This document shows positions 49,991 to 58,317 of a stretch of DNA of 64,000 bases, in pieces. This DNA is from PALSA-612 sp035652235 (GTDB lineage: Bacteria > Actinomycetota > Thermoleophilia > Gaiellales > Gaiellaceae). The translations under genes and the position numbers were made by a program. A model generated the notes under the pieces. That model saw only the letters and a program-made list of their open reading frames with translations. It did not search any database and was not told the origin of the DNA. Positions within the stretch are counted from its first letter, which is position 1, and every line of letters begins with the position of its first letter. The stretch is taken from the NCBI GenBank assembly GCA_035652235.1, contig DASREE010000032.1:145040-209039 (forward strand), read 5' to 3'.

Positions 49991-51353
49991 GGGGCCGCTC
50001 GCGGAGCTCTTCCGGGCAACCGAAGCGGCGCAGCGGCAGGCAGGGCAGGACGCGTCCTCGCCGGAGGAGGCAGGTCGCGCCGAGCCGGTCGTGCCGGCAT
50101 CTGCGCCCCCCTCGTCGCCTCCGCCACCGACGGAGCAGGCGGGGGGCGCTCCGCGTCCGAAGCGTGGACGTCCACGGCACCTGGAGCCGGTCGACACGGC
50201 CGAGACGCTCGCGCCGGCGCCCGTCGAGCCCGAGGCCGCCGCGCTGGCTGTTCCGCTCGAGCCCCTGGCGGCAGATCCTGGGCTGCATAGGGACCTGTGG
50301 CAGGACTCGCCCGAGCCGCCCATCCTGCACGCGGTGCCGCGGCCCGAGTCGGGCACCTATGTGGCCGTGATCAAGGTCGTCGGCGTCGGTGGCGCTGGGC
50401 TGAACGCCGTCAACCGGATGATCGACGCGGGGCTCTCGGAGGTCGAGTTCATCGCGGTCAACACGGACATCCAGCAGCTGCAGTTCTCCGACGCCCCCGT
50501 CAAGATCCACATCGGCCGGGAGCTGACGCAGGGGCTCGGCTCAGGGGCCGACCCGGCGATCGGCCGCGCTGCAGCGGAGGAGAGCGCCGATCAGATCAAG
50601 CAGGCGCTCCGCGGCGCGGACATGGTGTTCGTCACCGCCGGCGAGGGCGGCGGCACGGGCTCCGGCGCCGCGCCCGTCGTCGCGCGGATCGCGCGGGAGC
50701 TGAAGGCGCTCACCGTCGGCATCGTCACGACGCCGTTCAAGTTCGAGGGCGCGCACCGCCGCCGCTCGGCCGAGGAGGGCGTCGAGGCCCTGCGCGCCGA
50801 GTGCGACACCGTCATCGTCGTGCCCAACGAGAAGCTGCTCGAGGTGCTCGACCGCTCGACGTCGATGCTCGACGCGTTCCGGATCGCCGACGACGTCCTC
50901 CGTCAGGGCGTGCAGGGCATCTGCGACCTGATCACGATGCCCGGCCTCATCAACCTCGACTTCGCCGACGTGCGCACGATCATGACCGAGGCCGGCAACG
51001 CGCTGATGGGGATCGGCTACTCGAGCGGCGGGGACCGGGCGGTGGAAGCCGTCGAGCGGGCTCTCCGCTCGCCGCTGATCGAGGGGGAGATGGTCGGCGC
51101 CCGCGGCATCCTGCTCTCGATCGCCGGCGGCGAGGACCTGTCGTTGCACGAGGTGAACCAGGCGGCCGAGATCGTCCGCCAGCGCGCCACGGACGAGACG
51201 AACATCATCTTCGGCGCCACGATCGACGAGCGCCTGAACGGGCAGGTCTGGGTGACGGTGATCGCGACCGGCTTCGGCGGAGCCCGCCGCGCCACCCCCT
51301 TCCGCTCGGGCGAGCGAGCTCCGTTCGAGCCTCCGAGCTTCCTTCGCCAGTAG
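49962..51353 (+). CDS. ftsZ: FtsZ with a long N-terminal extension
   Basis: The 463-residue protein is a full FtsZ from about residue 134: VVGVGGAGLNAVNRMIDAGL, the tubulin signature GGGTGSG at 229-235, NEKLLEVLDRSTSM, and the C-terminal peptide PPSFLRQ after a very short linker. The first 133 residues (MARKRASMREGPLAELFRAT, then Pro/Ala/Glu-rich) are an unusual, probably disordered extension whose start resembles a small basic peptide. A perfect AAAGGAGGT ribosome binding site precedes ATG 49962 inside parA. It is not in a dcw cluster, so it may be a second FtsZ or the relocated sole copy. Confidence 0.92.
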   Translation: MARKRASMREGPLAELFRATEAAQRQAGQDASSPEEAGRAEPVVPASAPPSSPPPPTEQAGGAPRPKRGRPRHLEPVDTAETLAPAPVEPEAAALAVPLEPLAADPGLHRDLWQDSPEPPILHAVPRPESGTYVAVIKVVGVGGAGLNAVNRMIDAGLSEVEFIAVNTDIQQLQFSDAPVKIHIGRELTQGLGSGADPAIGRAAAEESADQIKQALRGADMVFVTAGEGGGTGSGAAPVVARIARELKALTVGIVTTPFKFEGAHRRRSAEEGVEALRAECDTVIVVPNEKLLEVLDRSTSMLDAFRIADDVLRQGVQGICDLITMPGLINLDFADVRTIMTEAGNALMGIGYSSGGDRAVEAVERALRSPLIEGEMVGARGILLSIAGGEDLSLHEVNQAAEIVRQRATDETNIIFGATIDERLNGQVWVTVIATGFGGARRATPFRSGERAPFEPPSFLRQ

Positions 51354-51390
51354 GACGCCCGGCACGGCGAGCGGGCGCGGTAGCCGGCAG

Positions 51391-51396
51391 TACAGT
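51391..51396 (+). promoter_or_regulatory. -10 element for the small ORF-GNAT pair
   Basis: TACAGT followed by 6 nt and GTG 51403 repeats the leaderless pattern seen elsewhere in this window. Confidence 0.45.
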
Positions 51397-51402
51397 TGTC
51401 CC

Positions 51403-51603
51403 GTGCGAGGCGTCATCGTCGCCGGTCGGCCGCTGACCGCCGAGGCCGGCGGCTTCATCGTCGTCCAGCGTGCGCGCGCCCGCTGCGGCCGGCTGTTCGG
51501 CCTCTTCGTCGGCGGGGCCCCGTCGGTCGGGCTCCGTCGCGACGGGAGCCTTGTGGCGACGGAGGATCGCCGGCCTGGCGGACACGGCCCCGTCGTGGGA
51601 TGA
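51403..51603 (+). CDS. 66-residue protein of unknown function
   Basis: GTG 51403 stands 6 nt after a -10 hexamer, and the stop overlaps the start of the acetyltransferase gene (ATGA). The product (VRGVIVAGRPLTAEAGGFIV onwards) has alternating hydrophobic residues suggesting a small beta-sheet and ends in a charged glycine-rich tail. No family is recognised. Both start and stop context favour a real gene, though the arginine-rich composition leaves doubt. Confidence 0.45.
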   Translation: MRGVIVAGRPLTAEAGGFIVVQRARARCGRLFGLFVGGAPSVGLRRDGSLVATEDRRPGGHGPVVG

Positions 51604-52175
51604 GCGGCAGCCTCCTCGTGCGGCCTGCGCAGCCTCGGGACGCACAGGCGCTCGTCGCGCTGGCCGCAGCGGTCGCGTCGGAGCCCGAAGGCTGGCTGAT
51701 CGGTGACGAAGGCCGGCGCGGCGCCGGTGACGAGCGGCGCTACCTGAAGGCGCTGCGGCGCTACGCGGACGCGGCGGTGTTCGTGGCGGAGGCGGAGGGA
51801 CGGATCGTCGGCCGCCTGTCCGTGGCTCGCGACCCACACCCCGCAAGCGCGCACGTGGCCGACCTCGGCTTGATGGTGGCTGCCGACTACCGGCGCCGTG
51901 GAGTCGGCCGCGCGCTCCTGGCGGCGGCGGTCGAGTGGGCGCGGACGTCCGGGGTGGCGAAGCTCGAGCTGCACGTTTTCCCGCACAACGCGCCCGCGAT
52001 CGCGCTGTACGAGAGCTTCGGCTTCGTCCGCGAGGGGTACCGCCGCGCCCACTACCGGCGAGGCGGGTACGGGCACGGGTACGTGGACGCGATCCTGATG
52101 GCGCTGTTCACGGAGGAGCTGTGCCGGGAGGAGCCATCGGGCGGAGCCCCTGCCGCGGAGCGACTGCGGGTGTGA
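51600..52175 (+). CDS. GNAT-family N-acetyltransferase
   Basis: The 191-residue protein has the GNAT fold: VRPAQPRDAQALVALAAAVA at the start, the acetyl-CoA binding motif LMVAADYRRRGVGRALLAAA, and the C-terminal FPHNAPAIALYESFGFVREG typical of RimI/YhhY-like enzymes. It acetylates an amine of a small molecule or protein. ATG 51600 overlaps the stop of the small upstream ORF. The substrate is not evident. Confidence 0.9.
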   Translation: MSGSLLVRPAQPRDAQALVALAAAVASEPEGWLIGDEGRRGAGDERRYLKALRRYADAAVFVAEAEGRIVGRLSVARDPHPASAHVADLGLMVAADYRRRGVGRALLAAAVEWARTSGVAKLELHVFPHNAPAIALYESFGFVREGYRRAHYRRGGYGHGYVDAILMALFTEELCREEPSGGAPAAERLRV

Positions 52176-52218
52176 GGGAGGCCCACGGCGCCGGCGCGGG
52201 CGGACGCCGACCGCCGCC

Positions 52219-52830
52219 TCAGCCCTGCTGGACCTTGCCGTTGGTCGCCGCCCGCTCCCTCACCTCGCGCTCGCGGGCGACTGCCTCCACGGCGCGCTCG
52301 AGCAGCGAGCAGAGCCGCCGCAGGCGGCGTGGCTCCGAGCGGAGCTCGAGAAGCTCCTGCTTGGGCTCGAGCCCGAAGTCGACGCGCGAGGCGATCTCGA
52401 ACGAGAGCGGGCCCGAGCTACCGTCCGGCTCATCCACGTCCGCTTCTGCCACCTCGACGAGGCGGCGGAAGAGCTCGAGCGCACGGTCTGCCTCCGAGCC
52501 GAGCGGGTCGCCTTCCTCGTCGTCGAGCGGTTCCACGACCGCCGTCGGGAACGAGCGCCCGGACGTGAGCTCGCGCAGCCGGAAGCGGCCGCGGCCCTCG
52601 ACGACGACGTTCATGCGCCCGTCGTCGAACACCTGCAGTACCTCGACGACGGCGGCCCGTGTGCCGACGTCGCGTCGGCCGCGCTCGTCCTCGAGGACGA
52701 GCCCGAACTCGAAGCCCTGTCGGAGGCACTCGCCGACGAGCTCGCGGTAGCGCTCCTCGAAGACGTGGAGCGGGACGCGCTCGGTGGGAAGGAGGACGAG
52801 CGCGAGCGGGAAGAGTCCGAGCTCCGGCAC
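52219..52830 (-). CDS. Lon N-terminal (LON substrate-binding) domain protein
   Basis: The 203-residue protein is a stand-alone LON N-terminal domain: LGLFPLALVLLPTERVPLHV, then FEERYRELVGECLRQG and NVVVEGRGRFRLREL. A helical tail follows (about 150-195). There is no ATPase or protease part. Such proteins are widespread in actinobacteria and plants and are thought to bind unfolded or specific proteins; their role is unsettled. A TACGCT -10 lies 11 nt upstream of GTG 52830. Confidence 0.85.
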   Translation of the reverse strand: MPELGLFPLALVLLPTERVPLHVFEERYRELVGECLRQGFEFGLVLEDERGRRDVGTRAAVVEVLQVFDDGRMNVVVEGRGRFRLRELTSGRSFPTAVVEPLDDEEGDPLGSEADRALELFRRLVEVAEADVDEPDGSSGPLSFEIASRVDFGLEPKQELLELRSEPRRLRRLCSLLERAVEAVAREREVRERAATNGKVQQG

Positions 52831-53005
52831 GGAGGGGAACTAGCGTAGTCGCCGACTACCACATCAGGCCCTGTCCAGCCGTTCCGGTGCCTGGCCGCGC
52901 TTCGCGGCCGGCGCGGCCGTGGCCGTAGACGTGGACCCGAGCGCATGGACGGTGCGGACGCGGCGCTCGCCGGCCGGGGAGCGGCACCCGCCGCGGTCGA
53001 GCATC

Positions 53006-53011
53006 TAGAGT
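53006..53011 (+). promoter_or_regulatory. -10 element of hisC
   Basis: TAGAGT is followed by 6 nt and GTG 53018, again the leaderless layout. Confidence 0.5.
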
Positions 53012-53017
53012 CCTGGC

Positions 53018-54139
53018 GTGGCCACCGGGCGCCACCTCGACTCGTGCTTCTCGGCCGCGCTCCGCGGCCTCGTTCCCTACGAGCCCGGAAAGCCCGTGGA
53101 GGAGGTGCAGCGGGAGCTCGGCATCGAGCGGGTCGTGAAGCTCGCCTCGAACGAGGGCCCCTACGGCCCCTTCCCGGCCGCCGTCGCCGCGATCGAGCGG
53201 GCGACGCCGGAGCTGAACCGCTACCCGGACGGCGGCGCCTACCGTCTGCGCGAGGCGCTCGCCGCCAGGCACGGCGTCGCCTTCGAGGAGGTGATCACCG
53301 GCGCCGGTGCGGACGGGCTGATCGACGGCCTCTCCCAGGTCTTCCTCGACCCGGGCGACGAGATCGTCTGCGGCTGGCCGTCGTTCGTGAGCTACGTGAT
53401 CGACGCGCGCAAGCTCGGAGCGACCGCGCGGCTCGTGCCGCTGCGAGAGCACCGCTACGACCTCGAGGCGATGCTCGGCGCCGTCGGGCCGCGCACCAAG
53501 CTCGCCTACCTCTGCCTGCCGAACAACCCGACTGGGACGATGAACACGCGCGGCGAGGTGGAGTCATGGTTCGAGCGGGTGCCGGAGCACGTCGTCACCG
53601 TCGTCGATCAGGCGTACTTCGAGTACATCGACGACTCCGACTACGTCGACGCGATCGAGGAGCACTTCAAGGCGGGGCGGAACGTCGTCGTCCTGCGCAC
53701 GTTCTCGAAGATCTACGGGCTGGCCGGCCTCCGCGTCGGCTACGCGGTCGCACCGGCGGCCGTCGCGACCGAGCTGTCCAAGGTGCGGCGGGCGTTCGAT
53801 GTGTCCACCCCGGCGCAGGAGGCCGCGCTCGCGAGCCTCGCCGATCCGGCGGAGGTCGCGCGCAGGCGCGAGCTGAACGCCGCCGGCCGCACCGAGCTCG
53901 AGCGGGTGCTGCGCGCGCGCGGGCTCGCGCCGGTGCCGGGAGCCGTCGCGAACTTCGTCTTCGTCGAGCTCGGCGAGGACTCGCGACCCTTCCACGAGCG
54001 GCTCCTGCGCGAGGGAGCGATCGTGCGGCCGACGCACGGGTTCGGCGCGCCGCAGGCGATCCGGGTGACCGTGGGTACACCCGACGAGCACGCGTTCCTG
54101 GCGGACGCCCTCGCCCGCGCGCTGGCACCGTCGGCCTAG
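53018..54139 (+). CDS. hisC: histidinol-phosphate aminotransferase-like PLP enzyme
   Basis: The 373-residue fold type I aminotransferase has VVKLASNEGPYGPFPAAVAA, LNRYPDGGAYRLREALA, LCLPNNPTGTMNTRGEVE, DQAYFEYID and the PLP-lysine motif RTFSKIYGLAGLRVGY. These are the HisC hallmarks; the same family includes aromatic aminotransferases. It would convert imidazole-acetol phosphate with glutamate to histidinol phosphate. It stands outside a his operon, so a broader aromatic-amino-acid role is possible. The start is fixed by the leaderless -10. Confidence 0.88.
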   Translation: MATGRHLDSCFSAALRGLVPYEPGKPVEEVQRELGIERVVKLASNEGPYGPFPAAVAAIERATPELNRYPDGGAYRLREALAARHGVAFEEVITGAGADGLIDGLSQVFLDPGDEIVCGWPSFVSYVIDARKLGATARLVPLREHRYDLEAMLGAVGPRTKLAYLCLPNNPTGTMNTRGEVESWFERVPEHVVTVVDQAYFEYIDDSDYVDAIEEHFKAGRNVVVLRTFSKIYGLAGLRVGYAVAPAAVATELSKVRRAFDVSTPAQEAALASLADPAEVARRRELNAAGRTELERVLRARGLAPVPGAVANFVFVELGEDSRPFHERLLREGAIVRPTHGFGAPQAIRVTVGTPDEHAFLADALARALAPSA

Positions 54140-54399
54140 CGCCTTCCCCGTCCGCTCGCGCAGCCCGCCCGAAGGCGCGCCCAGGAAGCCCCGCCCGCGC
54201 CGCGCCGCCTCGCCTGCGCTGCGCCGCCGCGCCCGGGCGGCAACGGAAGCCCCACCCGCACCGACGACGCCGCCCGCGGCGACTCGGCCCACGACGGCGA
54301 TCCGCGTGCGCCCCCGGGCTGCGTGCGCCCGAGTTGAGCTTGCTCTTCGCGCCCACGCCCTCCGGCTTGCGGCGGCGAGCGAGGGTACCTTTTCGCCGC

Positions 54400-55653
54400 G
54401 TGCTGCGTGCCCAACGACGCCAACTGCAGCTTCTCCGCCGGGGGCGGGACTTCCGCGCGCTCTTCCTGGCCGCGCTCGCCTCGGGGCTCGGAACCTGGCT
54501 GGCGGTCATCGCGCTCACCGTCGACGTCTTCGACCGCACGCACTCCGCGACGTGGGTGAGCGCGCTGCTGATCGCGGATTTCCTGCCCGCGGTCGTGATC
54601 GGGCTGACGGCGGGGCCGCTCGTCGACCGCCTCTCCCGGCGCGGCCTGATGCTCGGCGCCGACCTGGCGCGTGCGCTCGTCTTCGCCGCGCTTCCCTTCG
54701 CCGACACGCCGGGGCAGATCGTCGGGCTCGCCGCCGTGGCAGGTTTCGCCACCGGCGTCTTCCGCCCCGCAGTGTTCGCGGGGCTTCCGAACCTCGTCGA
54801 CGAGCCCGATCTCCCGGGTGCCAACGCGCTGCTGCGCCTCGTCGAGACGATGACCATGACCGTCGGCACGCTCCTCGGCGGGATCGCCGCCGCGGCGTCC
54901 GGCCCGCACCTCGCCTACTGGCTGAACGCGGCCTCCTTCCTGCTCTCGTTCGCCCTCGTCGCTGGGATCGCCTCCGACCGCTTCCAGTCGGAGCCGTCGG
55001 ACAGCCGCGGGCACCTGAGCGACATGCAGGAAGGCTTCGCAACCGTGCGCCGGTCGCCGGCGCTCCTCACCGTCTTCGTCGTCTGGAACCTCGTCCTCTT
55101 CCCGAGCGGGGCCGTGAACGTGGCCGAGGTCGAGCTTGCGAAGGTCTCGTTCGACGCGGGATCGCTCGGCTTCGGGCTGCTGTGGACGGCGACCGGCATC
55201 GGACAGGCGCTCGGCAGCCTGTTCGCGCCCTCCTGGCTCGAGCGCAGGGGGATGCGGACCGTGTACGCGGGCGCGGTCGCGCTGATGGGGTTCGGCGCGC
55301 TCGCGGCGGCCGGCTCGCCCGACGTGTGGGTTGCGCTCTGGTGCGTGGCGCTGAGCGGAGCCGGAAACGGCGCCGCGCACGTGTACAACGTCCTGCTCGT
55401 GCAGCGCGGCGCGCCGGACCGGGTGCGCGGTCGGGCCTTCACCGTGATCATGAGCGCGACGTTCGCCGCCTTCGGCGTGGGGATGATCGTCGGCGGCCCG
55501 CTGACGGACGCGGTCGGCCCGCGCTGGGTCTACGCGGGGGCCGGCGTCCTGACGACCGGGGCGGCCGCGGCAGGCGCACTGCTCACGCGCAGGATCCGAG
55601 CAGCGATCGACGCGGCCGAGCCGGAGGCGCGGCCTGCCTCGGCGGTGGGCTAG
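54400..55653 (+). CDS. MFS transporter (MFS_3/EntS-like)
   Basis: The 417-residue protein has about twelve membrane helices and the MFS_3 layout: RDFRALFLAALASGLGTWLA, DRTHSATWVSALLIADFLPA, GPLVDRLSRRGLMLGADLAR, and the central segment with FATVRRSPALL. This group contains enterobactin and other small-molecule exporters. GTG 54400 is 8 nt after TACCTT (54386-54391). The 260-nt gap before it (54140-54399) is very GC-rich with no recognisable gene. The substrate is unknown. Confidence 0.85.
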   Translation: MLRAQRRQLQLLRRGRDFRALFLAALASGLGTWLAVIALTVDVFDRTHSATWVSALLIADFLPAVVIGLTAGPLVDRLSRRGLMLGADLARALVFAALPFADTPGQIVGLAAVAGFATGVFRPAVFAGLPNLVDEPDLPGANALLRLVETMTMTVGTLLGGIAAAASGPHLAYWLNAASFLLSFALVAGIASDRFQSEPSDSRGHLSDMQEGFATVRRSPALLTVFVVWNLVLFPSGAVNVAEVELAKVSFDAGSLGFGLLWTATGIGQALGSLFAPSWLERRGMRTVYAGAVALMGFGALAAAGSPDVWVALWCVALSGAGNGAAHVYNVLLVQRGAPDRVRGRAFTVIMSATFAAFGVGMIVGGPLTDAVGPRWVYAGAGVLTTGAAAAGALLTRRIRAAIDAAEPEARPASAVG

Positions 55654-55657
55654 CCGC

Positions 55658-56653
55658 GTGGCCGGCGGGCGGCGGCGCTGGACGAGAGAGGAGCTCGTCG
55701 ACGGGGTCCGGGCGGGCGACCGGCGCGCGCTCGCCCGCGCGATCACCCTCGCCGAGAGCTCCGACCCGCTCGCGGTCGAGGTCGTCCGCGAGCTCTACCC
55801 GTGTACGGGGCGCGCGTACACGGTCGGCGTCACCGGCCCGCCCGGCGTCGGCAAGTCGAGCCTGGTCGCGGCGCTGCTGCCGGAGCTGCGGCGGCGCGGG
55901 CTTTCCGTCGGGGTGGTGTCCGTCGACCCGTCGAGCCCGTTCTCGCAAGGCGCGCTCCTCGGCGACCGCATCCGGCTCGCCGACCACTTCCTCGACCCGG
56001 GCGTGTTCATCCGTTCGATGGGGACGCGCGGCCATCTCGGAGGCCTCGCCGAGGCGACCCTGCAGGCGGTGCTCCTCCTCGACGCGGCCGGCAAGGACGT
56101 GGTGTTCGTAGAGACGGTCGGCACCGGTCAGAGCGAGGTCGAGGTGATCACGATCGCCGATACCGTGCTGCTCGTGCTCATGCCCGGCTCGGGCGACTCG
56201 ATCCAGGCGCTGAAGGCGGGGATCATGGAGATCCCGGACGTGATCGCCGTGAACAAGATGGACCACCCGGCTGCGAAGACGATGGTGCGGGAGGTGCGCT
56301 CGGTGCTCGGCCTGGGCGAGCGGCGCGGCTGGCAGCCGCCGGTGGTGGCGACGGAGGCGGTGCGTGGCGAGAACGTCGCCGAGCTGTGGCGCGAGCTGGA
56401 GGCGCACCGCGTCCACCTCGAGCGCGGCGGCGTGCTCGAGGAGCGGCGGCGCCGGAATCTCGCCCGGGGGGTGTTCGCGCTCGCCTCCTCGCGCGCGCGC
56501 GCCCACCTCGAGCGCGCCGTCGCCGGCGACCCCGCGCTGCGGCGGGTGCTCGACGCGGTCGAGCGGCGGGAGCTCGACCCGCTGTCGGCTGTCGAGCACA
56601 TCCTCGACCACGTCTTCCGCCTCGGTGAGCGGGACCGCTCCCGGCCTGCCTGA
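55658..56653 (+). CDS. meaB: MeaB/ArgK-type GTPase (methylmalonyl-CoA mutase chaperone)
   Basis: The 331-residue protein is a G3E GTPase of the MeaB group: Walker A TGPPGVGKSS at 59-68, VSVDPSSPFSQGALLGDRIR, FIRSMGTRGHLGGLAEAT, VGTGQSEVEV and NKMDHP. It protects and reloads the B12 cofactor of methylmalonyl-CoA mutase. The mutase genes are not in the window. It is 4 nt after the MFS gene and probably shares its transcript. Together with the carboxylase and acyl-CoA dehydrogenases nearby it fits propionate or branched-chain acid metabolism. Confidence 0.9.
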   Translation: MAGGRRRWTREELVDGVRAGDRRALARAITLAESSDPLAVEVVRELYPCTGRAYTVGVTGPPGVGKSSLVAALLPELRRRGLSVGVVSVDPSSPFSQGALLGDRIRLADHFLDPGVFIRSMGTRGHLGGLAEATLQAVLLLDAAGKDVVFVETVGTGQSEVEVITIADTVLLVLMPGSGDSIQALKAGIMEIPDVIAVNKMDHPAAKTMVREVRSVLGLGERRGWQPPVVATEAVRGENVAELWRELEAHRVHLERGGVLEERRRRNLARGVFALASSRARAHLERAVAGDPALRRVLDAVERRELDPLSAVEHILDHVFRLGERDRSRPA

Positions 56654-56699
56654 GCTCGAGGCCGCCCGCGCGCCACGCCCGTCTTCCGCTCGCAGACGC

Positions 56700-56850
56700 T
56701 GTCGTCGCGGGCGAAGCCGAGGGATCCGGAGGACGTCGCCGCCGAGCTCGGCCGCTACCAGGCTCGACTGCGCTCGAGCGCCACGGAGGGACGGTGGAGA
56801 CGTTCATCGGCGACGCGGTGATGGCGCTGATGGCGCGATCCCGCTCGCGC
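56700..56850 (+). pseudogene. remnant of a class III adenylate cyclase domain
   Basis: One frame reads DPEDVAAELGRYQARL and another, from 56773, reads LERHGGTVETFIGDAVMALM, the cyclase segment also found in the protein at 36407 (LERHGGTVEKFIGDAVVAVF). The two are out of frame and nothing of the remaining domain follows. The 56654-56933 gap also contains an unassigned tail (LAQELLELLRRGGRMQCAAV) just before the convergent gene. Confidence 0.55.
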
Positions 56851-56933
56851 AGGAGCTGCTCGAGCTGCTGCGCCGCGGCGGACGCATGCAGTGCGCGGCC
56901 GTCGACCTGCCGCTGCTCGCGGCGACCGCCTGA

Positions 56934-58250
56934 TCAGGCGGTCGCCGCGAGCCGGGCGCGGAGCTCGCGGAAGCCCCCCTGCGCCACCGGTCGCGCGTCG
57001 AGGCCGCGGGCGGCGAGCACGCTCGCCGCGACGGCCGCGCGGGCGCCGCTCTCGCAGATGGTCACGATCGTCCGGTCGCGCGGCAGCTCGGCGGCCGCCT
57101 CGGCGACGAGCCGGTAAGGAATGTGCCGGCTGCCGGGAAGCGGCGTCTGTTCGTGCTCGTCGGCCTCGCGCACGTCCACGAGCTCGGCGCCGTAGGCCAG
57201 CAGCGCGTCGAGCTCGTCGACGCCCACCGCCTCGATCCGGTGCCCCTGGCGGGGGCCGAGCAGGTAGCCGGCGAGGTCGAGGAAGCCGACCGAGCGCAGG
57301 CCGCGGGCCGCCCGCTCGGCCTCCTCGCGCGAGGACGCGTGCAGGACGACCGGCGAGCCGGCGGGCAGGACGAAGCCGGCCTTGGTCGCGAAGCTCGTGC
57401 CGGAGACGGGGACGTTGACCGCGCCCTCGAGATGGCCGCCGAGGAAGTCGTCCACGGGGCGGACGTCGAGGATCGCGCCCGCTCCCGGCTCGGCGAGCTC
57501 CTCGAGCGGCGGCGGCGCCGCCAGGAAGGGGCCGCGGTTCAGCTCGACGATCCGCTGCATGTTCGGCGGCCTCGGTGTCGTCACGGACGCGCTCGCCCGC
57601 ACGAACTCGTCGATCGTCGCAAGGCCGAGGGCGGCGTTGAAACGGCGTTCGAAGCCGATCGTCGTCGAGCCCTTCGAGCTCATCCCCTTGCCGCACAGCG
57701 ATCCCGCCACGTGCCCCGGGTACACCTCGACGCCGTCCGGGAGCTCGAGCAGCCGGCGCAGGCTGCGGAACAGGTCCTCCGCCCCCTCCACGGCCTCGAC
57801 GGCCAGGTCGGGCCGGGCGGCGTCCCCGACGAAGAGCGAGTCGCCGGTGAGGACGAGCCACGGCTCCTCGCCGCGGGTGCGATCGGTGACGGTGAAGCAG
57901 CAGTGCTCGGGCCGGTGGCCGGGCGTGTGCACGACCCGGACGACGACGTTGCCGACCGTCAGCTCCTGGCCGTCGGCGAGCGGCTCGAACGGGAACGCCG
58001 GCTGGCAGAGCGGGTGGACGGCGACCGGCACGCCGTGCTCGAGCGCGAAGCGCCCGTGGCCGGACACGTGATCGGCGTGGTTGTGCGTCTCGAGCACGCG
58101 CACGATCCGCACCTCGCGGCGCTCGGCCTCGGCGAGGTAGGGCTCGATCGCGTAGGCCGGGTCGACGACCACCGCCTCGCCGCAGGCCTCGCAGCCGACC
58201 AGGTAGGAGGCGCAGCCGAGGTCGTCGTCGACGAACTGCCGGAAGAGCAC
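56934..58250 (-). CDS. persulfide dioxygenase-like MBL protein with two rhodanese domains
   Basis: The 438-residue protein starts with an ETHE1/Blh-like metallo-beta-lactamase domain (about 1-240; H56, H58, D60, H61 in ETHNHADHVSG, then HTPGHRPEHCC and LTGDSLFVGDAARPD). Two rhodanese domains follow. The second keeps its active cysteine (IVTICESGARAAVA); the first has VVLHASSREE with no cysteine at that place. Such fusions oxidise glutathione-type persulfide and detoxify sulfide. GTG 58250 is fixed by TAGCCT (58263-58258) plus 7 nt. Confidence 0.9.
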   Translation of the reverse strand: MLFRQFVDDDLGCASYLVGCEACGEAVVVDPAYAIEPYLAEAERREVRIVRVLETHNHADHVSGHGRFALEHGVPVAVHPLCQPAFPFEPLADGQELTVGNVVVRVVHTPGHRPEHCCFTVTDRTRGEEPWLVLTGDSLFVGDAARPDLAVEAVEGAEDLFRSLRRLLELPDGVEVYPGHVAGSLCGKGMSSKGSTTIGFERRFNAALGLATIDEFVRASASVTTPRPPNMQRIVELNRGPFLAAPPPLEELAEPGAGAILDVRPVDDFLGGHLEGAVNVPVSGTSFATKAGFVLPAGSPVVLHASSREEAERAARGLRSVGFLDLAGYLLGPRQGHRIEAVGVDELDALLAYGAELVDVREADEHEQTPLPGSRHIPYRLVAEAAAELPRDRTIVTICESGARAAVAASVLAARGLDARPVAQGGFRELRARLAATA

Positions 58251-58317
58251 GGACGCGAGGCTAGCAAGCTGCGACGCGGACGTGGACGTCGGGCGCCGGC
58301 GGCCGCGCGGGCGTTCC

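Noticed and set aside
54140..54399. Possible gene in the GC-rich gap before the MFS gene
   Set aside because: Frames here are Pro/Arg/Ala low-complexity with no recognisable motif.
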